38,099 bases of DNA from Chara braunii (lineage: Eukaryota; Streptophyta; Charophyceae; Charales; Characeae), in NCBI GenBank assembly GCA_003427395.1, contig BFEA01000327.1, positions 141,064 through 179,162 on the forward strand. The letters are read 5' to 3'. Below, piece by piece: positions 1-9,530 of the stretch. The position numbers and the translations under genes are program-made. How positions within the stretch are numbered: position 1 is the stretch's first letter; every line of letters starts with the position of its first letter. The notes under the pieces are model-generated. The model was not told the origin of the DNA. It did not search any database and saw only the letters and a program-made list of their open reading frames with translations.

Positions 1-25
1 AAAAAAAAAAAAAAAAAAAAAAAAA
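1..25. repeat. poly(A) tract at window edge
   Basis: Twenty-five consecutive A bases open the window. This could be the tail of a retroelement lying outside the window, or simple sequence. Confidence 0.9.
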
Positions 26-231
26 CCAGGAAAAATTTAATTCATTTTTTTATCTTCTTCCTTGACTCCCCCTGTTCAGAACCTCTTGCGTACAAGGCCG
101 CCCACGTGGATGTAGGTTGAGCGGCGGCTGCCCCCACCCCCATGTGTCATGTGAACCCACTTGCACACAGCCAAAGGGCAAAGAGGCAAAGAAGAGAGGA
201 ATGAAACAGCCAAATACAACAAAACAGGGGG

Positions 232-294
232 CAACATATATATATATATATATATATTTAGAGAGAGAGAGAGAGAGGGAGAGAGAGATGGACA
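232..294. repeat. (TA)n then (GA)n microsatellite
   Basis: An alternating TA run is followed directly by GA dinucleotides with a few interruptions. Open frames crossing it are low-complexity artefacts. Confidence 0.9.
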
Positions 295-438
295 GAGAGA
301 ACATGTAAGTCTGTAACCTGGCGGCTGGCCTCGTGGTACTTCCATAGACTGAACAAATCGAATGAATCAACCGCTGGAACATGGAAATATACACCGCCGT
401 ACTTGTTTGTTTGTTTTTGCTTGTACTTCTCTTTGTTT

Positions 439-449
439 CTGTGTGTGTG

Positions 450-501
<52 letters not shown>
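439..501. repeat. (TG)n then (GA)n microsatellite
   Basis: A TG run of about 20 units passes into a GA run. The Cys/Val or Thr/His runs predicted across it are not protein-coding evidence. Confidence 0.9.
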
Positions 502-1970
502 CAGAGCGAGACAAACAGAAAAAAAAAAAAACAATGCTCGTGTTTGTTTGGGGGTTACTATTATTATTTTTTTACCCATCTGAAAACAACATTAACGACC
601 CCCTCCCGGGCCTCCCCCACATTTATTTTTTCTTTTTGTTTTTTAGCTGTTTCCATGTGCAGGTGGTGCGCACGCCCCGATTTCAGGCACGCCGCTCCGC
701 CTGCACGTGGCGCGGCCGCCGAAGAGGTCAGTCACGCGGCCTCATAGTGTGCAACATGTTCCGGCCACTACTCTGCTGGATCCTGGGTTATCTACAGAGG
801 AGGGGAGGGACCCGGGGCTGCACGTTGCCGTCATCCGACTGGCTGTGGGTGGACATGGACATCCCATCGCGTACAGAGGTTCGTGGCAGTGTGCATGCTC
901 TGCACGATGACAAAGACCCGCCACAAGAGCGTGAATCACACTGGCATGGACACCAGCAACTCAAAGTTGTCCCCCCGCTTAGTTCCAATACGCACGCCGG
1001 CTCCACCCGTGCCCCACAGTCCGTCGTGGCCGCACATCAACCCCGCACACTCGCCACCAGCTCGTCAAATCGCCAAACTCTGAACTCACCACTTCATCTA
1101 CTCCTACTCGTTAACTGATCCTCTTCACCACACTGAACTTCCCAAGTTTGATTAGAGAGAAATTTAGTTGCGCTTGCAAAATTTATAACGTCAGCATTTG
1201 CACAAGGTAGTCGGGATTATGCAAAAGCAAGGGGGAGGGAGGAAAGAAGGAGATGCCTACGGTCGGCATGCCTTGGACGCGGCGCAGAGGACATAGCCAC
1301 TCTCCATACATCAATCCAGTCATGCACCGTTCTGGCCAATGATACGAAGGGGAAGAAGCCACATGTTTCAGCACGAAGAGAAGCCAAGAAAGAGAAGATT
1401 ACAATTACACCTGCACTCCACGAGTAAGAAAGAAAAAAAAATTACAATTGAAAGTTGAATTAAGGCACAGCCTGAGTAGAATGCCACACAAAACGCAGAA
1501 GAATGCACGTGAGTAAGGAGCACCGTGCAATTACGAGCAAGAAATACGATGTACCCCAAATCCTAGTCTAATTAGAATCCTATTTCTGAGCGCCCATGTG
1601 GTCTCCCACATGCTTTCCAAAGCGTTAAAATTTTCAAAACGATTTTGTCACCCAATGACTGCACCAAAGTTCCCTGCCCAAATTCCCAAATGAAAAAAAA
1701 AAAAAGCCGCCCCAAAGGTTATTCCTGCGCTCACTAAGGCGTGTCCTGAACACCAACCACCATGAACCAAGTTCTCGGCAAAACAGAGGAAAGAGAAAGG
1801 AATGGATGCACCAGTGCAATTTGATAAAGCCGCTCCAAACCCCCAAGGTGAAATCTCACATAAAGGGAACTCCAGAGTTCTCACGGAAACTCAGGAGCAC
1901 GGGCGGGCCCACTCTGACAGCTAAAGGGCGACGATCTTGAGATATTATCACTGAGTTGACTGACCCCAAG
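502..1970. other. no supported gene
   Basis: Open frames up to about 245 codons exist but begin in the microsatellite and show no recognisable domain. I see no splice-coherent gene, RNA gene or mobile element end in this stretch. Confidence 0.5.
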
Positions 1971-1971
1971 C

Positions 1972-2050
1972 AATGTATTAGTACCCACTGATTCGAACAC
2001 AGGTCTGTATTCCAACAGTTCATGGGTGTACCCACTGAGCTAGGCTCTTG
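1972..2050 (-). mobile_element. tRNA-derived SINE fragment
   Basis: On the minus strand an A-box-like TAGCTCAGTGGG (around 2043-2032) is followed about 40 nt later by a B-box-like TGTTCGAATC (around 1999-1990), the spacing of an RNA polymerase III internal promoter. The sequence between them is homologous to the plus-strand copy at 10094-10165, sharing GGTACACCC and GAACTGTTG. Pairing for a full tRNA cloverleaf is not evident, so a SINE head is preferred over a functional tRNA gene. Confidence 0.6.
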
Positions 2051-2147
2051 GGTTATAACTCATTTTCAGTAGTACTCTCAGGCCCGCTCCTCTGACAGCT
2101 CTACAACTCACTTCCTGATCCCCACCAGCGGCCCCACTCCATCCTTA

Positions 2148-2225
2148 ACCACCATGGTTGGGGTGCGGGGCAATATTCATCCCCTCCATGGTTGGGGTGG
2201 AGGGCAATATTCATCCCCTCTGATG
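2148..2225. repeat. two-copy tandem repeat, about 38 bp
   Basis: Two adjacent units share CCATGGTTGGGGTG followed by GGGCAATATTCATCCCCT. A third partial GATGGTTGGAGGG follows. A diverged relative of this stretch and the downstream CCCCTGTATA motif lies at about 10925-11000. Confidence 0.7.
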
Positions 2226-2289
2226 GTTGGAGGGAGACTAAAGCTATGTTCACAGGAGTCCCCTGTATAAGCCTTAAGAGCAGTGGCAC

Positions 2290-3500
2290 GTAGAGAGGTA
2301 GTGAAGGTGAACTTAACGAATTTGAAAGATGAAGAAATATTTGAGACAAGAAAATGTGAAAAAAAAAGGTCAGATGATTGGATTCAGCTTGCTCAATTAC
2401 TTCTAATACAAGTTTTTTTTTTTTCTGTCTTTCGTTTTGACAAGACATCCCACGTTCAATTTCATTTCAAAACGTCACTTGAAACGAGGCCGGGGACCTC
2501 ACAATTCAACCCGGAGTTATCCCGGCAGCATCAGCCGGTTTCGCTTCTGCTCAAGAACCCAATTACAAGATGCATACCGAACTGCCCTCCTACTTCAATC
2601 TACTACTCCTACCTATTCCTGAAGTACCCCTAACTTCCACTTCACAGACCTAGGCGCCGGTCCGAACTCGGCCCAAAACGACAGAGAGGAAACCTTGTTC
2701 TTTTTTGGTAACTGACACTCTCCGTACAGTGGCCGCCGACTAGAACTGAGTGCGCCTGCGGTCTACTTCACAGGATTACGGTTTTCGACACAGGCCGAGT
2801 GACTCGAGGGTAAAAATCATTAAAAAGAAGACACGGTTTGACGGTATGTGGGAGTGGTCTCCAGAGGGGACATTCTGCAATAAATTTGGTGCCAGCCCGT
2901 GAGAGGAGTAGTGACTCGTGAGATCTTCAGGACTCTCGCACTCCATTCTTGACTCAGTTGCCGGCAATAGCTGAAGAGCGATCGCCGGAGAGGATAAGGG
3001 AGCAAAAGAAAACCTCTTCATGGCGCCATCGACAGTCACGCTAGGAGAGGAGGGCTTCTCAGGCTTCAGCAAGCAGACCTCCGGACAGACTGAGGCCGTT
3101 AACGACAGCAGTCCACTGATTAAGGAAGACGGAGTCCTTCGCAAATAAGTACAGTGCCTAACAAGATAAGATTCAAACGCGATGACTTACAAAAAAATCG
3201 ACGCGGTTTAAAACCAAAGACTGATTCGGCTCCGTTTAACTCCCTGGTCCTTCAGCCCAGGCGTCAAAACTTCATTATTTCCAGTCACTCTATCTACAAC
3301 CCTAACCAAAACATGACGGTAGCTAAATTTAGCAAATGACGCTATACATCCAGATAGAATAAACAGCGCCTTCCGCCGATCACCTTCCCGTATTGATCGA
3401 TAGGCCAAAATACAGCCTCTGTCACACCCAGCATAGCCGCAAGTGCTAACCTTAGCAACTCGTTGAACAGCTTATTTGCAATGGACCACTCGAGTGGAGG
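2290..3500. other. no supported gene; weak 122-codon minus ORF at 2776-3144
   Basis: The only open frame of note (2776-3144, minus) has no recognisable domain or splice partner. The part next to 3502 is presumably 3' UTR of the metacaspase-like gene. The minus strand reads GGAAATAATGAAG at 3284-3272, a possible variant poly(A) signal about 220 nt past the stop, which is weak evidence. Confidence 0.4.
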
Positions 3501-3501
3501 C

Positions 3502-6500
3502 CTAACAATATTCACTAGAAAGCAAACACGTCCCCTCGGTCAGAGCTTGCACAAGGTCCACGCCGTCAAGCCCAGTCCGACAGATTATGTGGCCGATAAT
3601 CTTCCTCTTACTCTCCTCGCTAAGCCCCTTTCCTTCCTCAGCAAGCTGCGTTGCGTAAATCTTAACTCGCTCATCCTCGCCTGCCAGGTAGTAAAGCCCC
3701 AAGATTATTCTCTTCTGCTCCGAGTTGAGAGCCTCGCGTTGTGGAATTGAGAGGCAAGCAGGAGATGCGACGACGGCCGGCGGAGCACAACAGGCATACG
3801 GGACCGTGCAAGCCGGCGGCTCCGGCTTGTGTTGTGGGGCAGAACTAACGCAGACGGTCTCAAGCACGAGCTCCACGATCGACACTTTCACCTTGTCAGC
3901 AAATTCCTTCAGAGATTCCGCCACCTCCTTGTCTTTGGAGGCAATAATTGCAACCTTCAGCGCCCCCAGCCCACCGAATGCATAGATTTTGCCATAGATC
4001 TCCCACCTCTCCTTCAAGCTGAGCATGCTCGTCTTCTCCACCAAAGTCACACCCAGGAGGTACCCTTCGACACTGGCCAGGCCAATCAGCTCCCTGAGCC
4101 TGTCGCACGCCGAATCACTGCCTGCACACAGCACTTGGGAAAGAACATCTTCCTCACCGAATGTTTTCAGCTCATCCAGGAAGCAACGGTTGCCCTCAAC
4201 CACTGCTGCCAGCCTCAGTGCATCGAGTCCACCCTGGCGGAGCAACTCACCATATAGCTCCAATTTTGTCGCGGCCGACAATGTGGCCGACTCCTTCGCC
4301 AAACGGATGGAAATCTCGTAGCCCCGCAGGCCCGCGATGCAAACAATCTCTCTCAAAGCAACCTTCCCCACTTCCGTGGCGATGGTTACACACTCAGTTA
4401 CGCAGGGATGGCAGGCCGGAGGTGCGGGCTGCTCAGGCTTCGGAGCGCAAAGAGCCGGAGCGGGGCACTCGTCTAAGTACCCTCCCTTACACAAGAACAC
4501 AGTGAGGTCCTGGACGATAACCGTCAATTCTTCCACGAAAGCGGTGTCCCTTGCAAGGGACACGCCCAATCGAACAGCCTCGAGTCCCGCTTCTGCGAAG
4601 AGCTTTGAGTAAATATCGCGNTTGTCTGAGACAGAGAGCGACTCCGACAGAAGCCTCACGGACAATTCATATCCAGCAGCGCCGGCCANCACCACCACCT
4701 GTCGCAAATCCCGCTGTTGCTGCGAGGCTTTCTCCGCCGAGGTGTCGCAAACAACGCTGGCCTTNGACGAAAGANTAGTGCCCACGGCGACCAGTTCCTC
4801 TAAAAATGCGCGATCCCGGGCGAGTTTTGCGCCGGCCGCCAGAACCTCAACGCCACCCAGGCGGAGGAGGTCCGTGTAAACACTCTTACGCTCCTCGGCG
4901 CTCAAAAACTTCCACTCCTTCAGGATCTTCACACCCAGATCATAGCCGGCGATGCCCGCCCCCAGGACAAGGATATCCAGGATCTTCCGCACAGCCGTGG
5001 GCAGCTCCGCCTCGGGAACAGGGGGAACGGCCGGGCAGCAGACGNTTGATCCAACGGCNGCGGCCAGCAACTCCACGTAGTTCACCTCACTGCCCAACAC
5101 AGCGGCCGCCTTGACGGCGTCCAGCCCGCCCTTCGTGTACAGCGACTTGTATATGCTCTTGCGTTCTTCCACTTCCAAGGTCGCCCACTGCGACTTCACC
5201 TTCATTCCGATCTCGTACCCCTCCACTCCCAACTTGCACACGAGATCCCGGAGGCTCTCCTCCNCACTCTTCANGTCCTTCAGGGNCTCNCCGGTGGCCA
5301 GCTCGTACGTGGAGACNAACGTCCCAGGAGGGAAAACCAGCGCGGAGATCNCCACGTCCGAGCTCAGCAACTCCGGAAGAGCAGGGTAGGCACGGATCTC
5401 CACCAGCGTCGCGATCTTGTCGATGATCTGCTGCTGCACGTCACGTGTCAGGTCGCTGTTGCACGCGATCACNGTGGCCAGNTCACGNACTTTTTCTACT
5501 TCGCCCACTCCCAACGCATACCTCGCCAGCAAGTCCACCGCATTCTTCTGTCGCACCGTCAGCGAAACACCGCCCCNTACCTTCGGCTCGCAAGGATCCT
5601 TNTGGAAGGTTCCCGCAGGGAAAATCAAACCCTTTGGGGGCTCTGGCACGAACAACGCGGGAAGGCACGGCCTTGCTGCGATCTTCACCAATCTAACGAC
5701 CTCATCGACGAGGCTCTGCTTGTGGTCCAAGTCTGACGGACACGGTTCCACAATCTTCAACAGCATTCCTCGCACCAGTTCACGATCGCAGATATTCTCC
5801 ACCAGGTCCGAGATCTTCTCCATCGTCGCGATTTGGACGGCAGTAAGGCATGCCTGGGGAAGACAAACCGAAGGGGCTGGAGCAGGCGCAACACATTTCT
5901 CGGGGAACTTCAAGCCAGCAGGCGCCTCCTTGGCAAAGATCAGCTTCAAGGAGAACCACCCGTCCGCCTCCACCAGGGAAGCGATCTCGTCGATGATCGC
6001 CTGCTGCGCAGTGAGCCCGATGCCAGCACAGTCAGCGAGCTTCGTGGCCATATCCTTCACCCTCGTGGCATCCGTGGAGCATTTGACGTAGCTGACAATC
6101 CTACTCACGAAGTAGCTCTGCCGAGCGTCAAGCTCAACAAACGCCGGTGCGGCAGGGGGAGGGGGCACACATGCCTGAGTGGGAAGCGGTGCCGGTGGCG
6201 GCGTGCACGGATCCGCGCAGACGGCACAGGGAAGTTTGAGACCTGCGGGCGGGCGAGCATCACCGAACAGATCAGCAATCGAGGCGTATGCCTTTGGTTG
6301 AACAAGATAAGAAAGCTCATCCACAACTCTCTGTTGGTCGGTAAGGGCGGCGCACTGGGAGAGAGCGATTCGAGTCGCCAGAATCTCCACGATGTGCTCG
6401 CAATCGGCAGAAACCACGTGCTTCTTGAGGTAAGCGATCGAGAGCTCCTGGAGGCGTGTCAGGCATGGCGGTGGCGGACATGCTGGTGGGCAGAAAGGCT

Positions 6501-8736
6501 GTGGCGGACAGGCTGGCGTGCACACAAACGGTGGTGGGCAAACAGGGACGACAGAAGGAGGGGGGGGGATGAAGCAGAAATTCGCACTCGGGCGGGAACA
6601 CTTGACCCAATAACTAAGCGAATATCGAGAGCATTTCTCAAAGACCACATCACCCAAACACTTGATGGCTTGGAGGAAGCGCTTATCACCCGCAAGCTCC
6701 GCACCCAGCTCTACTGCGTTCACACCTCCCGCCGTGAACAACGACTCGTAAATGACGACTTGCTCCTCTACTGTCAGCTTCGACCAACCCTCTCTGATCC
6801 GAGTAGCGATATCCAGACCGGTGACACCCAAAGCGCAGACCAGATCCCTCACGATACTATCGACCGTCCGCGGAGGTCCGCAGACAGGATGCGGCTCCGA
6901 CGGCGCCGGGCAGACGACGGGAGCGGGCAGCGCAGGCACGGGCGGAAGGAACTTCTTCTGCTTGCCGTCGGCATCAACGGATGCGAACACGGGCTTCTGC
7001 AAAAATCCAGCATCGTAGAGCGCTTGCGNAGTGGCGGAGAGAAGGCTGTCATTCGTGATATCCGTGCCGTTGGATGAGTTGCTGATGGCGCCATAGAAGT
7101 AATAACTGAAAGCGCCCACAGCTTTCCCTTCGATTTTCGCGTCCCAGCTCGGCTGTCGTTCGTCGCTGGCAAACCAGGCACAAGGAGTAGCGAAGCACAT
7201 GTCTCGAAGAGGATTCCCAGATCTCAACGCCGCGAACCTCCCGTCCTCCTTCAGCTTCCTGTAGCCCGCCCTTACGCCGACATTCTCGAGGCCCCTCGTC
7301 CTCACAGCCTTGTTCAGCAGGCTGCGACACGTGTAATGGTGAACAGCTGCAAAAGGACAGCGGACAAGCGGAGCAAGAAGAACGCAAGTTGCACAACGTC
7401 AATTCCCGCTAGATTCAAAAAGAAAAAATAACAACGGTGAAAATTTTGTGCATTTGGATCGCATTTGGACCGCGATCTTTTGCTACCATCATTTCTCTCG
7501 TCTCTTTTTTATCCTGTCCCTCCCAGTCTGTACCGGGATCCATCTTTTCGGTTGTGGTAGATTAGGTGGACGAACAGTGATAATGCCGATCACAATTTCT
7601 CGTTTTTTGGCGTACTCGGACACATACACAGATATTGCTGCTCTTACAAACCAACAGTCATCACTACTGTGACATAATACCTTTCTCGGCCTTTTGGCGA
7701 AGCTCCAATCAGAAGAACAGAATGAGATAATTCAACTGGAGAATCTATGAAGGAGGTCCAGAGAGCCCGAAAACAGCACTACCACTGAGAGTCGCGAATC
7801 AGAGCCATCACCGCTTGGTGAGAGCTTACATCAGGTAATACCCCCTCTGCTCGCAGGCAGGTCTCAAATGAAGCTTCAAATGTTCGCCAGCATGAGCGAC
7901 GCGCGACAGAACATAAAACGAAAGCCAATAGCACTGCAAGTAAGAAAAGAAAAGGGGGGAGGGGGGGAAAGAAAGTATCCACGAAACCGAGCGCTGTTTT
8001 GGAAGACCCTCCTATGCGCAGAGTCTTGTAGTGGGGCGTGGGCGAGGGGAACCGAAATCAGGAAAACTAAACCGGAGGTAAACGCTGGGTTCCAAAACAC
8101 ACAGAGAAGCAGGCTCTGCAGACTGCTCATTGGTTGCACTTGGGGGGGTGGGAGGAAGAGAAGGAGGAAGGTAGGATGGTCCCATCACTCGCCACCCGCC
8201 AAACGCTCAATATGTTGAATGCATACAGACGGATGCCGAGAGAGGAACAGTCACTCACCTGCCGCACATTCATTATCAGCCCTGAATCCAGTGTCAAACA
8301 CGAAGACAACACTAACGCCCTTCGGAACACAGTCGAACTTCTCCGAGAACACATCATGCGTGATGAAATTCCTGAAACCGCTAGCGTCCCACGTCGCGTC
8401 CACCGGCAGGATGACCTCCTCCAATCCTTCGAAGGAAGCCTTTGACGGAACCTGGGACCCATAGCCGGAGAAATGCACGTAGAGAATGTCGCCCTCCCGC
8501 GCGCCTTTCACCAGCCAATCAAGAGCGGCCAACAAATTAGACTTGGTGGGCGAGAGAGCCCCGCCCTTGTAGACGCACGGATCATCGACAAGCACAAAAA
8601 GATCCGACTCGGCGAAGCCATACGATAACGTCAAAACGGATTTCGCGTGCAGGACATCGTGGACAGGACCGTCCAAAGTCGGAATCTGTCGGTTGTCGGC
8701 ATAGCTGATGCCAATCAGAACTGCCTTGCGCGCCAT
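3502..8736 (-). CDS. metacaspase-like pseudoenzyme with C-terminal tandem helical repeats (two exons)
   Basis: Exon 1 is 8736-8259 and exon 2 is 7346-3502, giving 1440 residues. Metacaspases are caspase-fold Cys proteases of plants, fungi and protists. Residues 1-159 match p20: KAVLIGISYAD near the start, ALDWLVKGAREGDILYVHF before the catalytic His site, then EEVILPVD. The catalytic His of SGHG is Tyr92 (SGYG) and the catalytic Cys of DxCHSG is Gly150 (DTGFRA), so proteolysis is very unlikely. Residues 210-273 match p10 (GKAVGAFSYYF). After it come repeat A1 (325-395), B1-B4 (455-835), A2-A6 (about 945-1313 for A3-A6, A2 at 858-928) and a hybrid repeat (1358-1433), joined by Pro/Cys-rich linkers. 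The start ATG has A at -3 and G at +4 and places the p20 beta-1 strand correctly; an open frame reaching 9024 is probably 5' UTR. Type I metacaspases are usually 350-450 residues, so the tail is exceptional. Role unknown; scaffold or regulator is inferred. Confidence 0.85.
3526..3753 (-). other. terminal hybrid repeat (A/B intermediate)
   Basis: The last unit (residues about 1358-1433) starts like a B repeat (ERVKIYATQLAEEGKGLSEE) and ends like an A repeat (RTGLDGVDLVQAL). It is followed within a few residues by the TAG stop. Confidence 0.55.
3886..5253 (-). other. A-type protein repeats A2-A6 (about 70 residues each)
   Basis: Five units, with a sixth relative (A1) at 6640-6852, share LRxLVxxxGxxGYEL, then LSxEERxxIYxxL, then GGLxAVxLAAxLAxDxxFxEEL. 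The pattern predicts three helices per unit. Identity between units is moderate, so the expansion is not recent. Confidence 0.75.
5320..6462 (-). other. B-type protein repeats B1-B4 (about 80 residues each)
   Basis: Four units begin at protein residues 455, 564, 660 and 755. Each has a first amphipathic stretch, a second with LTxxQQxIIDEIAxLV character, and an ending like PPAGLKLP or PKGLIFPAG. Pro/Cys linkers separate them. Patterning suggests alpha-helices; no catalytic motif is visible. Confidence 0.75.
7347..8258 (-). other. intron of metacaspase-like gene (912 bp)
   Basis: The donor is GTGAGTG at 8258-8252. The acceptor is the pyrimidine-rich TCCTTTTGCAG ending at 7347. Joining them completes an Ala codon (G plus CT) and keeps one frame from p20 to p10 with about 60 residues between, the normal p20-p10 spacing. 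The intron contains an antisense U2 snRNA 5' fragment and a G-rich stretch near 7945-7970. Confidence 0.8.
7677..7698 (+). pseudogene. U2 snRNA 5'-end fragment
   Basis: Twenty-two bases match the conserved 5' end of eukaryotic U2 snRNA exactly; they contain CTTTCTCGGCCTTTTGGC. Similarity fades within about six bases, and the branch-point recognition region (GTAGTA) and Sm site are missing, so this cannot be a working U2 gene. It lies antisense inside the intron of the metacaspase-like gene. It is probably a truncated retrocopy. Confidence 0.6.
8259..8736 (-). other. exon 1: degenerate p20 (caspase-fold) domain
   Basis: This exon encodes the whole p20-like subdomain. It ends ...GCGGCAG followed by GTGAGTG at 8258-8252, a near-consensus 5' splice site, leaving phase 1. 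The Tyr92 codon TAT is one base from the His codon CAT. The Asp before the Cys position is kept (Asp148), and the DGxDE acidic motif of active metacaspases reads EGLEE here. Confidence 0.85.
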
Positions 8737-8972
8737 CTTCACTCCCACAGAGCTGCTAACGAAACGAAATCTTCCCCGCAAACGGGAGCAAGAAGGCCAA
8801 TGTGCGTAATGGCGTCTCCTCCTCCCTTGGCTTTCCTTCCCCTGGTACCTCGACTGGCCTTCCTGCTCTATCTTCCGACCCACACGGTCAGCAGCGCACA
8901 GCCTCTCACTCACTGCCTCTCTGAAGGCCACCGCGAGCTTCGATCTGCCACCTTCAGAGGTTTTGTCATGGC

Positions 8973-8982
8973 AATATATATG
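8973..8982 (-). promoter_or_regulatory. TATA-like box for metacaspase-like gene
   Basis: The minus strand reads ATATATAT at 8981-8974, about 240 nt upstream of the chosen ATG. It would imply a 5' UTR of roughly 200 nt. No transcript evidence is available. Confidence 0.4.
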
Positions 8983-9060
8983 CCCTGAGGAAAGTGGTCG
9001 AATGGTGTTGGAATCACCGAGCATCCCAAGGATTCGTGCTGGAGACGTTCACAAAATTCA

Positions 9061-9069
9061 AAAAAAGAC
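9061..9069. repeat. 9-bp target-site duplication, left copy
   Basis: AAAAAAGAC abuts the left end of the Mutator-like element; the identical right copy is at 9522-9530. Confidence 0.8.
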
Positions 9070-9521
9070 GGGATAAACGGTAGAAGGCGCCCGCGCCAAA
9101 ACCTTTTCGGTTTTGGCCGCCCAAAGTTTAGCCTTTTGGTACTACCGGCCCAATGATTTGCATGTGGGGTACTACAGGCCCACGCGTCGCTCTAAGGGTC
9201 CTACCGGGTTATGAATATTGGCGCATAACAGCGCCAGATTCATTTTGATGTAAAAGAGGCCGGGGGTGGTAACGCTGAAGTATCGAATGAGGCCCAAGTA
9301 CGCGATTTTGAAAAAGAAGGGCCCTACCGGTTCATGAATCTGGCGCAGAAACAGCGCCAAATTCTGGAACCCGTAAAAACATGCCCAGGGAGATGTGGCC
9401 ACGGCGCGAAGGCGCCTTTCCGCCAGGGGAAAGTTGTTTGGGCCGGTAGTACCAAACGGCCGAACTTTGGGCGGCCAAAACCGAAAAGGTTTTGGCGTGG
9501 GCTCTTTCTACCAATTATCCC
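9070..9521. mobile_element. Mutator-like TIR miniature element (452 bp)
   Basis: Terminal inverted repeats of about 83 bp (9070-9152 and 9439-9521) match at roughly 75 of 83 positions and begin GGGATAA. Identical 9-bp duplications (AAAAAAGAC) flank them. Nine-bp duplications with long TIRs are the signature of Mutator-like elements. The interior holds two direct subrepeats of about 46 bp (near 9197-9242 and 9319-9364) and no transposase, so it is non-autonomous. The element lies about 90 bp upstream of the TATA-like box of the metacaspase-like gene. Confidence 0.85.
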
Positions 9522-9530
9522 AAAAAAGAC
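9522..9530. repeat. 9-bp target-site duplication, right copy
   Basis: AAAAAAGAC directly follows the right terminus of the Mutator-like element and equals 9061-9069. Confidence 0.8.

Noticed and set aside
50-583. Overlapping frames rich in Ser-Leu, Thr-His, Arg-Glu or Cys-Val
   Set aside because: They are translations of TA, GA and TG microsatellites on both strands with no domain or splice support.
381-1118. 245-codon plus-strand frame
   Set aside because: It begins inside the TG/GA repeat, and the remainder has no recognisable domain or compositional sign of coding.
2776-3144. 122-codon minus-strand frame downstream of the metacaspase-like gene
   Set aside because: No domain, and it lies past the TAG stop at 3504-3502. 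It could be UTR or intergenic; no splice from exon 2 is needed.
5833-7077. 414-codon plus-strand frame
   Set aside because: It is the antisense shadow of exon 2 of the metacaspase-like gene; its Arg/Trp-rich content mirrors the repeat codons.
8740-9024. N-terminal extension of the p20 exon up to 9024
   Set aside because: The frame is open, but it spans the TATA-like box, has no similarity to metacaspase prodomains, and the ATG at 8736 has a better context and correct fold start.
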